A stretch of DNA of 64,000 bases from Amycolatopsis nivea (GTDB lineage: Bacteria > Actinomycetota > Actinomycetes > Mycobacteriales > Pseudonocardiaceae): positions 176,045 to 240,044 of the forward strand of contig NZ_SDLT01000004.1 of the NCBI RefSeq assembly GCF_004522235.1. The letters run 5' to 3'. The translations under genes and the position numbers were made by a program. The notes below the pieces were generated by a model. That model saw nothing but the letters and a program-made list of their open reading frames with translations, had not been told where the DNA came from and ran no database searches. This document shows, piece after piece, positions 48,277-57,200 of the stretch. The number at the start of each line of letters is the position of its first letter. Within the stretch, counting starts at the first letter, position 1.

Positions 48277-49220
48277 CAGGACCCCCGCAGTCTCGGGTCG
48301 AGCACCGAATAGAGCACGTCGACCACGAAGTTCACCAGCAGCACCCCGGCCACCAGCACCAGCACGATCCCTTGCACGGTCAGCAAATCGCGCTGCGCGA
48401 CCGCGTCCAGCAGCATGCTGCCGAGCCCGGGCAGCACGAACACCCGCTCCACCACGACCGCGCCGATCAGCAGCGTCGTCAACTGCAGGCCGAGCACGGT
48501 GACCACCGGGACGGACGCGTTGCGCAATCCGTGCCGGAACAGCGCCTGACCAGGCAAGAGTCCCTTCGATCGGGCGGTGCGGAGGTAGTCCTGGCCGAGC
48601 GTGTCGAGCACCGCCGAGCGGACGTAGCGCGTGAGCACCGCGCCCTGCACGAGACCGAGCGACAACGCCGGAAGGACCAGGCCGCGCAGGAATTCGCCCG
48701 CGTTCTGGTCGGGTGGCGTCCATCCACCGCTCGGCAGCCAGCGCAGCTGCACGGCGAAAATCTGCACCAGGATGATCCCCGCGAGGAACGCCGGGATCGC
48801 CACGCCGACCTGCGACAGCCCGGAAACCGCGACGCCGCTGGCTTTCCGATGCCGCACCGCGGCGAACGCGCCAGCCGGAAGAGCGATCACCAGCGCGACG
48901 ATCATTCCCGCGCCGACCAGCCACAACGTGACGCCGAGCCGGTCGAGCAACTGCGGGCTGATCGCCTCGCGCGTGACGTACGACCGGCCGAAGTCGCCGT
49001 GCAGCACCCCGCCCATCCAGCTCAGGTACTGCTCGACCAGCGGCCGGTCGATGCCGAATTCGGCGCGGGTCTTCGCGAGCAGTTCGGGCGTCGCGTTCAC
49101 GCCGAGCGCGACCTGCGCCGGATCGCCCGGCAGCACCGCCATGAACAGGAACACCACAATGGACGCCACGAACAGGCTCACCGCGAACACGGCCACCCGC
49201 CGCAGCACGCGCGCGGTCAT
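48276..49220 (-). CDS. Dipeptide/opine-type ABC transporter permease (DppB-like)
   Basis: 314 residues. DppB layout: VFLFMAVLPGDPAQVALG after the first membrane segment, LVEQYLSWMGGVLHGDFGRSYVT, coupling loop DYLRTARSKGLLPGQALFRHGLRNASVPVVTV, and VVVERVFVLPGLGSMLLDAVAQRDLLTVQGIVL. Overlaps the receptor gene by 4 bp. Confidence 0.92.
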   Translation of the reverse strand: MTARVLRRVAVFAVSLFVASIVVFLFMAVLPGDPAQVALGVNATPELLAKTRAEFGIDRPLVEQYLSWMGGVLHGDFGRSYVTREAISPQLLDRLGVTLWLVGAGMIVALVIALPAGAFAAVRHRKASGVAVSGLSQVGVAIPAFLAGIILVQIFAVQLRWLPSGGWTPPDQNAGEFLRGLVLPALSLGLVQGAVLTRYVRSAVLDTLGQDYLRTARSKGLLPGQALFRHGLRNASVPVVTVLGLQLTTLLIGAVVVERVFVLPGLGSMLLDAVAQRDLLTVQGIVLVLVAGVLLVNFVVDVLYSVLDPRLRGS

Positions 49221-50707
49221 GCGGGCCTCACCCCGGTCAGATCGAAGGACTCGCTGACCTGGTTGCGCGCGAGCCCGGTAACTTTCTTCTTGGCGACCAC
49301 GACGTTCGGGAACAAGAACAGCCAGTCCGCGGCCGCGTCGGCGTTCAGCTGCCGCGCGACCTCCTTCATGTCGCTCACCTGCTCCTGCGGGGTGCCGCTG
49401 TCCGCCGCGGCGAGCAGCTGCTGCACCCGCTTGTTGTCGTAACCCCAGTAGTACTTGGGTTTTCCGAACGTCGAGATGTCGCGGGCTTCGACGTGCTGGA
49501 TGATCGACAGGTCGTAGTCGTGGTCGGTGAAGACCTGCTTGAGCCACACCGCCGGGAAGTCGAGCGGTTCGATCGTCGCGGTGACCCCGACGTCCGCCAG
49601 CTGCGATTGCACCACCTGCGCCGCCGACACCGCGTACGGCAGGTTCGGAATCCGCAGCCGCAGCTTCAGATCGTGCACGCCCGCCTCGGCGAGCAGCTGT
49701 TTCGCCTTCGCCGGGTCGTAGGAATAGACCTTCGACAGGTCCTCGTACCACGGGTCAGTGGGCGGGACCATGCTGCCGATGAGCGTGCCGCGACCGCTGA
49801 AGACCAGGTCCAGCACGGCTTTCCGGTCGATGGCGTAGGTGAGCGCGCGGCGGACGCGCACGTCGTTCAGCGGCGCGCGCCGGCCGTTGAACGCCAGCGT
49901 GACCTCGCTGTTCGTGGTGCCCTGCTGCACGGTGAACCGGTCGTCGCCCTGGAACTGCGGGATCGAATCGGCCGACGTGAGATTGGAGATCACGTCGATC
50001 CCGTTGGACAGCAAGGCGTTGTTGAGCGCGGTCGGATCGGCGAAGTACTTGAGCACGACCGTGCGATACGCCGGTTTCCGTCCCCAATACCGCGGATTCT
50101 CCCGCAGGACAATGGAATCGCCGCGACGACGCGAGGCCACCTCGTACGGCCCGGTACCGACCGGACGGTTCGCCAGATCCGCGACGCCGGTCGGGCTGAA
50201 CATCGCGCCGAGCCTGCTGGTGAGGCTGAACAGCCAGCCGTTGCTCGGTTTCGCCAGCACCACGCGAGCGTGATCCGGCGCGACGACCTCGACGTGGTCC
50301 ACGACGTCCATCGCCGACTTGATCGAGATCGTCCAGTCGGTCTTCACCCGCATCAGCGAAAACTGGACGTCGGAGGCGGTGAACGGCGCTCCGTTGCTGA
50401 ACGTGACGCCCTGCTGAAGCTGGAAGTCGTAGGTCTTGCGGTCCGGGCTGATCGTCCAGGACTTCGCGAGCAGCGGCACGATCCGGCCCTGCGGGTCGAG
50501 CTTCACCAGGCCCTCGTAGACGTTGTAGAGCAGCGCCTGCGGGATGGCCACGCCGTCGGAATGAGTGAAGTCGAAGTTCGCCGGTTCCGCCGTGTACCCG
50601 ACGGAAAGCGTGTCCGGACCTGGGGAAACACTCGCACTGGAGCCTGCCGAGCAGCCGGACGTCACGAGCAGCAGCGCCAGTGCCGCCGCAGTGCTCCGGG
50701 CTTTCAT
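49217..50707 (-). CDS. ABC transporter substrate-binding lipoprotein (SBP_bac_5)
   Basis: 496 residues. Lipoprotein signal MKARSTAAALALLLVTSGC with the lipobox Cys19. SBP_bac_5 domain: EGLVKLDPQGRIVPLLAKSWTISPDRKTYDFQLQQGVTFSNGAPFTASDVQFSLMRV, PVGTGPYEVASRRRGDSIVLRENPRYWG, ALTYAIDRKAVLDLVF. Binds a peptide-like or opine-like solute and feeds the operon's importer. AGGAGG lies upstream of ATG 50707, and a FadR-type palindrome 20 bp upstream of that controls the operon. Confidence 0.92.
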   Translation of the reverse strand: MKARSTAAALALLLVTSGCSAGSSASVSPGPDTLSVGYTAEPANFDFTHSDGVAIPQALLYNVYEGLVKLDPQGRIVPLLAKSWTISPDRKTYDFQLQQGVTFSNGAPFTASDVQFSLMRVKTDWTISIKSAMDVVDHVEVVAPDHARVVLAKPSNGWLFSLTSRLGAMFSPTGVADLANRPVGTGPYEVASRRRGDSIVLRENPRYWGRKPAYRTVVLKYFADPTALNNALLSNGIDVISNLTSADSIPQFQGDDRFTVQQGTTNSEVTLAFNGRRAPLNDVRVRRALTYAIDRKAVLDLVFSGRGTLIGSMVPPTDPWYEDLSKVYSYDPAKAKQLLAEAGVHDLKLRLRIPNLPYAVSAAQVVQSQLADVGVTATIEPLDFPAVWLKQVFTDHDYDLSIIQHVEARDISTFGKPKYYWGYDNKRVQQLLAAADSGTPQEQVSDMKEVARQLNADAAADWLFLFPNVVVAKKKVTGLARNQVSESFDLTGVRPA

Positions 50708-50726
50708 TCCGCCTCCTGCTCAGTAC

Positions 50727-50741
50727 ACTGGTCTGACCAGT
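50727..50741. promoter_or_regulatory. FadR-type operator ACTGGTCTGACCAGT
   Basis: A 15-bp inverted repeat ACTGGT-CTG-ACCAGT in the 77-bp spacer between the ABC operon and the divergent FadR-subfamily regulator. It matches the E. coli FadR core consensus ACTGGTCNGACCAGT throughout. A TACACT box (50724-50729) on the regulator side overlaps it, so binding would repress the regulator gene and probably the operon. Confidence 0.8.
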
Positions 50742-50784
50742 AACTCGGACAGCAGACTCGCATCCGGAAGACACCGAGGTCAAG

Positions 50785-51522
50785 ATGAAGTTCGAACCGG
50801 TGGCTCCGGTCCGCGCCTACGAGCGGATCGTCGAGCAGATCGAGGAGGCCGTGGTCAGCGGCCGCCTCAAGCCCGGCGAACGGCTGCCCGGCGAACGGGA
50901 GCTGATGACGCAGTTCGGCGTCGGCCGCTCGACCGTGCGCGAGGCGCTGCGGGTGTTGCAGGCCGCCGAGCTGATCCGGTCGCGACCGGGCGATCCGCGC
51001 GGACCCGAGGTGCTGGCCGCGTCCCCGGGCGCGCTGCACCGGTCGATGCACCGGCTGGCGCGCGCGGAACACGTCGGGCTGGCGGAACTGCTGCAATTCC
51101 GGATGGTGCTCGACGGTTCGTCACACCTGCTGGCTGCGGAACTGCGCACCGCCGAGGATTTGACCGCGCTCGACGGCGCACTGGAAGGAATGGCGGAGGC
51201 GGACGGATACGCCGAATTCAGCCGCGCGGACGTCGCATTCCACGACGTCATTGCCCGAGTGTCGCGGAATCCGCTGCTGGTGGTGAGCGGCGAAGTGGTC
51301 CGCGGCGTGGTGCTGGAATTGATCGAGGACAAACTCAGCCACGCCAACGACCGCGGCACGCTGATGCGTTCCTGGCTGCGCCACCACGAAGAGGTGCTGA
51401 ACGCGATCCGCGCCGCCGACGGGGAGTCGGCGGCGCGGCTGGCGCGGCAAGCGCTGTATGACAACTACTCGGAGTACGTGCCGAAGGAACAGCGAACGCT
51501 GCTCACCCCGTTGCTGACCTGA
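50785..51522 (+). CDS. GntR-family regulator, FadR subfamily (FCD domain)
   Basis: 245 residues. Winged helix about 8-75 (AYERIVEQIEEAVVSGRLKPGERLPGERELMTQFGVGRSTVREALRVLQAAELI); FCD effector domain with likely metal ligands in FRMVLDGSSHLLA, ADVAFHDVIARVSRN and WLRHHEEVLNAI. These domains bind organic acids through a metal ion. Divergent from the eight-gene ABC/catabolic operon and almost certainly its regulator. Confidence 0.92.
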   Translation: MKFEPVAPVRAYERIVEQIEEAVVSGRLKPGERLPGERELMTQFGVGRSTVREALRVLQAAELIRSRPGDPRGPEVLAASPGALHRSMHRLARAEHVGLAELLQFRMVLDGSSHLLAAELRTAEDLTALDGALEGMAEADGYAEFSRADVAFHDVIARVSRNPLLVVSGEVVRGVVLELIEDKLSHANDRGTLMRSWLRHHEEVLNAIRAADGESAARLARQALYDNYSEYVPKEQRTLLTPLLT

Positions 51523-51523
51523 G

Positions 51524-52123
51524 TCAGGAGACCAGGTTCGCGTACACCACGATGTTGTCCTTGTAGCTGTGCTCGGCGTGGTCGAACACGCCGCCGCAGG
51601 TGATGAGGCGCAGCTGCGGCTTGTCCGTGTTGCCGAAGACGGCCTGGGTCGGGAACGTGTCCTTGGGGACCTGGTCCTTGTGGTCCACGACGAACTTCAG
51701 CTTCTTGCCGTCGCTGCGTTCGATGTCGATCTCGTCGCCCGGGTTGACGTCCTTGAGCTTGTAGAAGATGCCCGGCTTGTGGTTGCCGTCGACGTGCCCG
51801 AGCACGATCGCCGGGCCCACGTCGCCCGGCACCGGCGAGAGCCGGTACCACGCGGCCTGCATCGGGTTCTTCACCGACGGCACCGAAATCTGCCCGTCCT
51901 TGTTCGGCAGGACGGTGATCAGCGACGATTTCGCGCCGATCTTCGGGATCTCGACCGAGGTCGGCCGCAGTCCGGTGAACGGCTTGGTCACCGGGACCGC
52001 CGCACTGGCCGGGGCCTGCGCGGCGGGCGCCGCCGGGGCGTCCGAACCGCCGCACGCGCTCAGCGAGAGGGAGAGGAGCAGAGCGCCCGCGAGAGCGACG
52101 CCCTGCCCGTACTTCCTGGTCAT
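51524..52123 (-). CDS. Class F-like sortase, predicted lipoprotein
   Basis: 199 residues. N-terminal hydrophobic segment ends LSAC (Cys24), a lipobox, instead of a plain membrane anchor. Sortase fold: ITVLPNKDGQISVPSV, AAWYRLSPVPGDVGPAIVLGHVDG with catalytic His110, LRLITCGGVFDH with Cys176. No Arg follows Cys176; the place near the last strand reads SYKDNIVVYA (Lys188), so the usual catalytic Arg is not evident. ATG 52123 shares a base with the stop of the secreted partner upstream, its probable substrate. Confidence 0.82.
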   Translation of the reverse strand: MTRKYGQGVALAGALLLSLSLSACGGSDAPAAPAAQAPASAAVPVTKPFTGLRPTSVEIPKIGAKSSLITVLPNKDGQISVPSVKNPMQAAWYRLSPVPGDVGPAIVLGHVDGNHKPGIFYKLKDVNPGDEIDIERSDGKKLKFVVDHKDQVPKDTFPTQAVFGNTDKPQLRLITCGGVFDHAEHSYKDNIVVYANLVS

Positions 52124-52845
52124 CAGGCGGCCATGCCCCCGAAGCCGGTCTCGATGCCGTGCTTCGGCGCGTACTTCACCTGCGAGCCGCCCTGGCCGCC
52201 GGTGGTGCCGGCCGAACCAGCGCCCGCGCCGCCCGCCGGGGGAAGCGTGCCGCCATCGGTCGGTTTGCCGCCGCAGGTCCACTCCGCGCGCACGGTGCCG
52301 CTGTCGAAGGAGACGCCGTCGTGGCGCTTGACGAGCCACTCCCAGTAGCGACCGTCGGTCTCGTCCTGGTGCGGGCCCTCGAGGAGGTCGAAGTCGTTGG
52401 AGCGCAGGCCGGTCGGCTCGCCCGCCGCGCACGCGATCACGACGACGCCGAGGTTCTCGTCGAGGTCGACGCCGTAGCCGGTGTCGTCGACGTACGGCGG
52501 CTCTTCCGGAGTGGAGGTCTCCGAGGAGGTCGGCGTGGTCGGCTTGCTGGTGTCAGTCGGCTTGCCGGTCTCGGTCGGCTTGCCCGTCTCAGTCGGCTTA
52601 CCGGTTTCGGTCGGCTTGCCGGTCTCCGTCGGCGCGCCGGTCTCGGTCGGCTTGCTCGTCTCGGTCGGCTTCCCGGTCTCGCTGGCCGGGGCCTCCGAGG
52701 TGGGAGCCGTCTCGCCCGAGGTGGCCGGAGCCGAGGCCGAGGGAGCCGTACCCGCCTCCTGTGCGTTCGCGGCGGGCACGACGGTGAGGCTGATCAGGGC
52801 GCCCGCGAGCACTGCGCCCGCGAGTCTGCCCAGGGTCTTCTTCAA
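52123..52845 (-). CDS. Secreted protein with KPTETG repeats, probable sortase substrate
   Basis: 240 residues from TTG 52845, preferred because GAGGGG lies 7-8 bases upstream and the product starts (M)KKTLGRLAGAVLAGALISLTVVPAANA, a clean signal peptide; ATG 52908 would add 21 residues. Residues 57-102 are six-residue repeats (K/A)PT(E/D)T(G/S); then a globular part (110-195) with two Cys (139, 191) that may form a disulfide, and a Gly-rich tail ending VKYAPKHGIETGFGGMAA. That tail may be the sorting sequence of the coupled sortase (inference): no LPXTG, membrane helix or basic end is present. Confidence 0.75.
   Translation of the reverse strand: MKKTLGRLAGAVLAGALISLTVVPAANAQEAGTAPSASAPATSGETAPTSEAPASETGKPTETSKPTETGAPTETGKPTETGKPTETGKPTETGKPTDTSKPTTPTSSETSTPEEPPYVDDTGYGVDLDENLGVVVIACAAGEPTGLRSNDFDLLEGPHQDETDGRYWEWLVKRHDGVSFDSGTVRAEWTCGGKPTDGGTLPPAGGAGAGSAGTTGGQGGSQVKYAPKHGIETGFGGMAA
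52540..52671 (-). repeat. 18-bp in-frame tandem repeats coding KPTETG
   Basis: Seven to eight degenerate 18-bp units inside the secreted-protein gene encode (K/A)PT(E/D)T(G/S). Such extracellular stalk repeats often vary in number between strains. Confidence 0.8.
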
Positions 52846-53081
52846 GATGATTACCCCTCTGAGGAAAAGCGCGATGACCCCCACCGCGCGTGCTGATCCT
52901 GCCGACATTCAGCCCAAAGGGGTAACTCTTTAGCTGGTGATTAATGACACGAGAGAAAGCGGTAACGAAAGCCTTCTCGGTAGCGATGATTCCGCCCGAT
53001 CGCCGGGAATCCGGCCCGTCGTGCCCATACCGTAACAGTTGCGAGGCAACCCGCACAGCCCTCGTTAAGGAATGGCGGAAA

Positions 53082-54113
53082 TCAGCCGAGCGCGGTCAGC
53101 AAATCCCGCCACAGGTCTTCCGGGTCTTCCAAACCGATCGAAAACCGGATGAGCCCCGGCGGCACGCGTTCCTCGCCGGGCAGCCACGCACGCCGTTCCA
53201 CCAGGCTTTCCACCCCGCCAAGGCTGGTCGCGGGCCGGATCAACCGGACGCTCGCGCACACCTTGTCCGCGGCGTCGGCATCGGCGACCTCGAACGCCGC
53301 CATCATCCCGAAACCGGGGTAGCGGACCTTGGTTACCGCCGGGTGTTCCGCCAACCGGGACACGAGCAATTGCGCGGTGCGAGTTTGCTCGGCAAGACGA
53401 ACCGGAAGCGTCCGCAAACCGCGCAACGCGAGCCACGCTTCAAGCGCACCCGGCGTCGCGCCGACCCGAGTCCGCGCCGCGCGAAGTTCGTCCACAATGT
53501 CCTGATCGGCCGCGACCGCGACGCCGAGCAGAAGGTCGCTGTGTCCGCCGATGAGCTTCGTCGCGCTGTGCACAACGATGTCCGCGCCGAGCGACAGCGG
53601 TTGCTGGTGCAGCGAAGTCGCGAAGGTGTTGTCGACGACTACGCGTCCCCTAGTGCCGCGCGCGATGGTCTCGATCTCCATCACGTCGAGCGTCGGGTTA
53701 GTCGGCGATTCGAGCCACAACAGATCGGCGTCGCAGTCGAGCCACGCCTGCGTGTCCGTCGGCTCCAATTCGGTGACCGTGAGCCGACCGAGTTGCTGCG
53801 CGTGCTTCAACGCTCCGCGCGTGACGGCGTAACTGAACGACGGAACCGCGACCGTCGACCCGACCGGCAACGAATCCAGCACGGCGGACAACGTCGCGAC
53901 GCCAGACGCGAAAGAGACCGCGGTGCCGCCTTCGAGGGACCCGACGACCTCTTCGAAGGCATCCCAGGTAGCGGTGCCGTCGGAGCGGGAATACACCGCG
54001 TCACCGCCGGCCTCGAAGGTGCTCGTGGCCACGATCGGCGTGTTCAGCGGCTCGCCAGGGCCGTGCGGCCGGCCCGCCGCGATCGCGCGGGTCCGCGGAG
54101 TCCAGTCGTCCAT
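53082..54113 (-). CDS. Cys/Met-metabolism PLP-dependent enzyme (cystathionine gamma-lyase-like)
   Basis: 343 residues. Pattern of the family: PLNTPIVATSTFE, YSRSDGTATWDAFEEVVGSLEGG, FASGVATLSAVLDSL, WLESPTNPTLDV, VVVDNTFATSLHQQPLSLGADIVVHSATKLIGGHSDLL (Schiff-base Lys in SATK), and RPATSLGGVESLVERRAW. Shorter than the usual 380-400 residues through compressed loops. Catalyses gamma-elimination or replacement on a homoserine or cysteine derivative; the exact activity is undetermined. Monocistronic on the minus strand. Confidence 0.87.
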   Translation of the reverse strand: MDDWTPRTRAIAAGRPHGPGEPLNTPIVATSTFEAGGDAVYSRSDGTATWDAFEEVVGSLEGGTAVSFASGVATLSAVLDSLPVGSTVAVPSFSYAVTRGALKHAQQLGRLTVTELEPTDTQAWLDCDADLLWLESPTNPTLDVMEIETIARGTRGRVVVDNTFATSLHQQPLSLGADIVVHSATKLIGGHSDLLLGVAVAADQDIVDELRAARTRVGATPGALEAWLALRGLRTLPVRLAEQTRTAQLLVSRLAEHPAVTKVRYPGFGMMAAFEVADADAADKVCASVRLIRPATSLGGVESLVERRAWLPGEERVPPGLIRFSIGLEDPEDLWRDLLTALG

Positions 54114-54210
54114 GCGGACACGGTAACTTCGCGACCGCCGAAACGGCAGGCGACGAATGTCACCAGGTGGTCAGCCGTTCCACAAAGTGGGCGATACCCA
54201 GAGCACAAGA

Positions 54211-54245
54211 AACCGCCCCGGCCGATCCTGCTGGCCGGGGCGGTT
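54211..54245. terminator. Terminator after the acylase gene
   Basis: 13-bp perfect inverted repeat (AACCGCCCCGGCC at 54211-54223 and its complement at 54233-54245) with a 9-nt loop, 15 bp beyond the stop of the minus-strand acylase gene. Confidence 0.85.
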
Positions 54246-54260
54246 CCGCAACGACCGCGG

Positions 54261-57200
54261 TCAGTGCGCGTAAACCTCGAACTCGTACAGCGAATACCCG
54301 TACTTGGTCCCGCGCGTAACACCCTGCATCCGAACGAACCGCGCGTCCGAAGGCGCGAACGAGACGTTGTCCGCCCCGCCGTTCCCGTCTGTCACCACAG
54401 CCGCGTCGTGCCAGTCGGTGCCGTCGGTAGACAGCTGGATCTTGTATCCCTTCGCGTATGCCTTCTCCCACGACAGCACCGCTCGCGAAACCTTCTGCAC
54501 CGAGCCGAGGTCCACGGTGATCGACTGGTTGTCGCTCCAGTCGCTCGCCCAGCGGGTGCCGGGGTTGCCGTCGACCGCGTTCGAAGCCGGGGAGTTGTAG
54601 AAGCCGGTTTCCGCGCTGGAAGCGTTCACCGGCTTGCCCGCCGCGAGGTTCGAGACGTTGTCGCCGCGATGCGCCGGGTACTCCACGACCTGCTGGAACG
54701 TCGGCCGGTTCTGCGTGCTGATCTTGCCGTGCGCAATGCCGCCCAGCGGACGCTGGATGATCGAGTCCGCGCACCACTGGTCGCCCGCCGAGCAGTCGGC
54801 ATCGCCCGGGTACACCGTGTTCGCGGGCTGGCCGGCGGCCGCGGTCAGCGAGTCGACCAGAGTCTGGCGGCACGCGGTCAGATCGCCGCCACCGCAGAAC
54901 TTCGCGCCGAGCGGACCCGCGACCGGCTGTCCGAGCGCGGTGCGGATGTCCTTGCTGACGTACCCCCACCAGCCGTGCTGGTACGCCGAACCCTGGTGCG
55001 GCTGTCCGACGTGCTTGCCCGGCGTCTCGTTCTGGAAGCCGGACGGGCTCTCGTTGATCTGCAGCACGTTTGTCATCGCGCCGAACGCGTCGTCGCCCAT
55101 CGCCGGTTTGAACTCGCCGGTGACCAGCAGCGGCCACCACGCGTCCATGATCCGGATCGCGTCCGCGTCGTTGTAGGTCTTGCTGCCCGGACTGGACTCG
55201 ACGCGCTGGTGTCCGTGCTGCATCCACGTCTTGAGCTTCGCCTCGGCGTCCGCCGCGGCACCGGTAAGCGGGGCCTTATCCAGCACCTGCAACAACAGCG
55301 GCAGCACCTTCTCCGCCCGCAGGTCGGCCAGCGCGGCGTCCTCCATCGCCTGGGTCAGGTTCACCCGGGTCACCTTGGTGCCGCTGGAAAGCAGCGCCTT
55401 GACCCGCGCGTCGAGCAGATCGCCGCGGTGCACGGCGGACTTGTCCGCGCCGCCGGACGCGTAGCCATTGGACTGCGCGTTGTTCCAGCTGATGTAGTAG
55501 TCCTGGTTCACCGACTGCGGATGTTCCGACGCGGGCGTGTAGTCCGCCTTGTTGCCCGCCGGGTTCCAGCCCTTCCAGTCGAACCCGCGATCGCCCCACG
55601 CGGGCATCATCGGGTCCACAGTGGAATTGCGCACCGGGTTCGCGCCGGAGTTGAAGTACGCGATGTCCTTCGAATCCGCGTAGAACCAGTTGAAGGTGAA
55701 GTTGACGTCGTTCGCGGCGCGCTGGAAGTCCGCGGCCGATTTGACGAAGCCCGGGTCGTTGAACTCCTGGAACCCGATCAGCGAATCCACCTCGTGGAAG
55801 TACGAGGACCGCAGCGACGAGTACGCCACCGGCTTCCCGTCCACCGTCGCCCGCGAGGTCACCGGGCCGTACTTCGTGCGGTAGCTGCGCAGGGTGTAGG
55901 ACCCGGCGGCGGTGCCGTCCGCGACCGTCGGCGACCAGGCGTTCTTGCGCTCCACGGTGTCCATCGGGAGGCATTTGCCCTGGTAGAGGTAGTAGTTCGA
56001 GTCCTTTGTGGCCGGTTTGCCGCTCGGGTCGCACAGCGGCAGCGCGTAGGTGTCGATGATGTCCTGCGCCGCGGTCGTCGCGCTCCACGAGTAGTCCTGG
56101 CCGCGCCCGAGCAGCACGTACATGCTGAGCCCGGCGAACGACGCGCCCCGCGCGCTGATGCCCGGACCCTGGATTTCCTGCAGCAGCAACAGCTGCGGCG
56201 CGAAGTACCCGGTCTGCGGACCGAACACGGCGACCGGATGCCCGCTGGCGGTCTTCGCACCGGACACCAGCAGCGCGTTGGACATGCCGTGCTTTTCCTT
56301 GAGCATGTTGCCCGGCAGCACGCCGTTGTCGAACATGCCGCGCGCGGACTCCTGGTCCTTCGGCGCGGCGACCTTGACCTTCGGCTGCGCGGCGGCGGCC
56401 GAACCGGTCGGGTCGAACACGAGCTGCTGGTTCGTCACCGAGCCCTTGTCCGGCAGCGCCGCGCCCTGCGGGTTCGCCGGAGTGTTGCCGTACGGGAAGT
56501 TCTGCCCGTCGTGCAGGGTCTTCACGGCCTCGGGATCATCCGCGGCACGCAGGCTCTGCCACACCTTTTCGCCCTGCTCGACGCCGTACTTCTCCTGCAG
56601 CGCCAGCTTCGCGACCGCGTTCTGGACCTCACCGCCACCGCCCGCGCCGAACTGCGCGCCGACCACCGAAGCGAGCACGACGAGGTCGGTGAGCTTGAAC
56701 GGTTCGATGGTGCCCGCGTTGGTGATCGCGTCGACGTGCCCGGTCAGCACATATTCGCCGGGGAAGTACCGGCCGTTGTGCGAATCGGTGATGTATTTGT
56801 TGATGCCTTCGATGTACGCCTGCGCGTCGGCGAGACCCTGCTTGCCGCGCGGACCGCTCGCCGCCACCGCGTCGATCTGCTGCTGCAGCTCGTCCTCGGT
56901 GTAGGGCGCGGAGGCGAAGAAAGACTGCTCCAGCTCGCGGTTCGCTTCCGCGCCGCCCGCGTACGACGTCAGCTGGCCGCGGCCGACGCGACGCATGATG
57001 TCCATGAGCCACAAGCGATCCTGCGCCGCGGCGTATCCCGCGCCGTACTCGGTGCCGGACCGCGTCGTGCCCTGGATGTGCGGGACGCCGGTGGCCTTGT
57101 CGCGCGTGATCGTCACGTCGTCGCGCGGTTTGATCGTGCTCGCGACCTGGTCGGCGGGCACCCCGAAGGACGAGTCGTTGAAGAATTTGCCGATCGTGTC

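Noticed and set aside
45401..48502. A 1033-codon plus-strand open frame
   Set aside because: Antisense to the aldehyde dehydrogenase and ABC genes; no domain, low-complexity basic translation.
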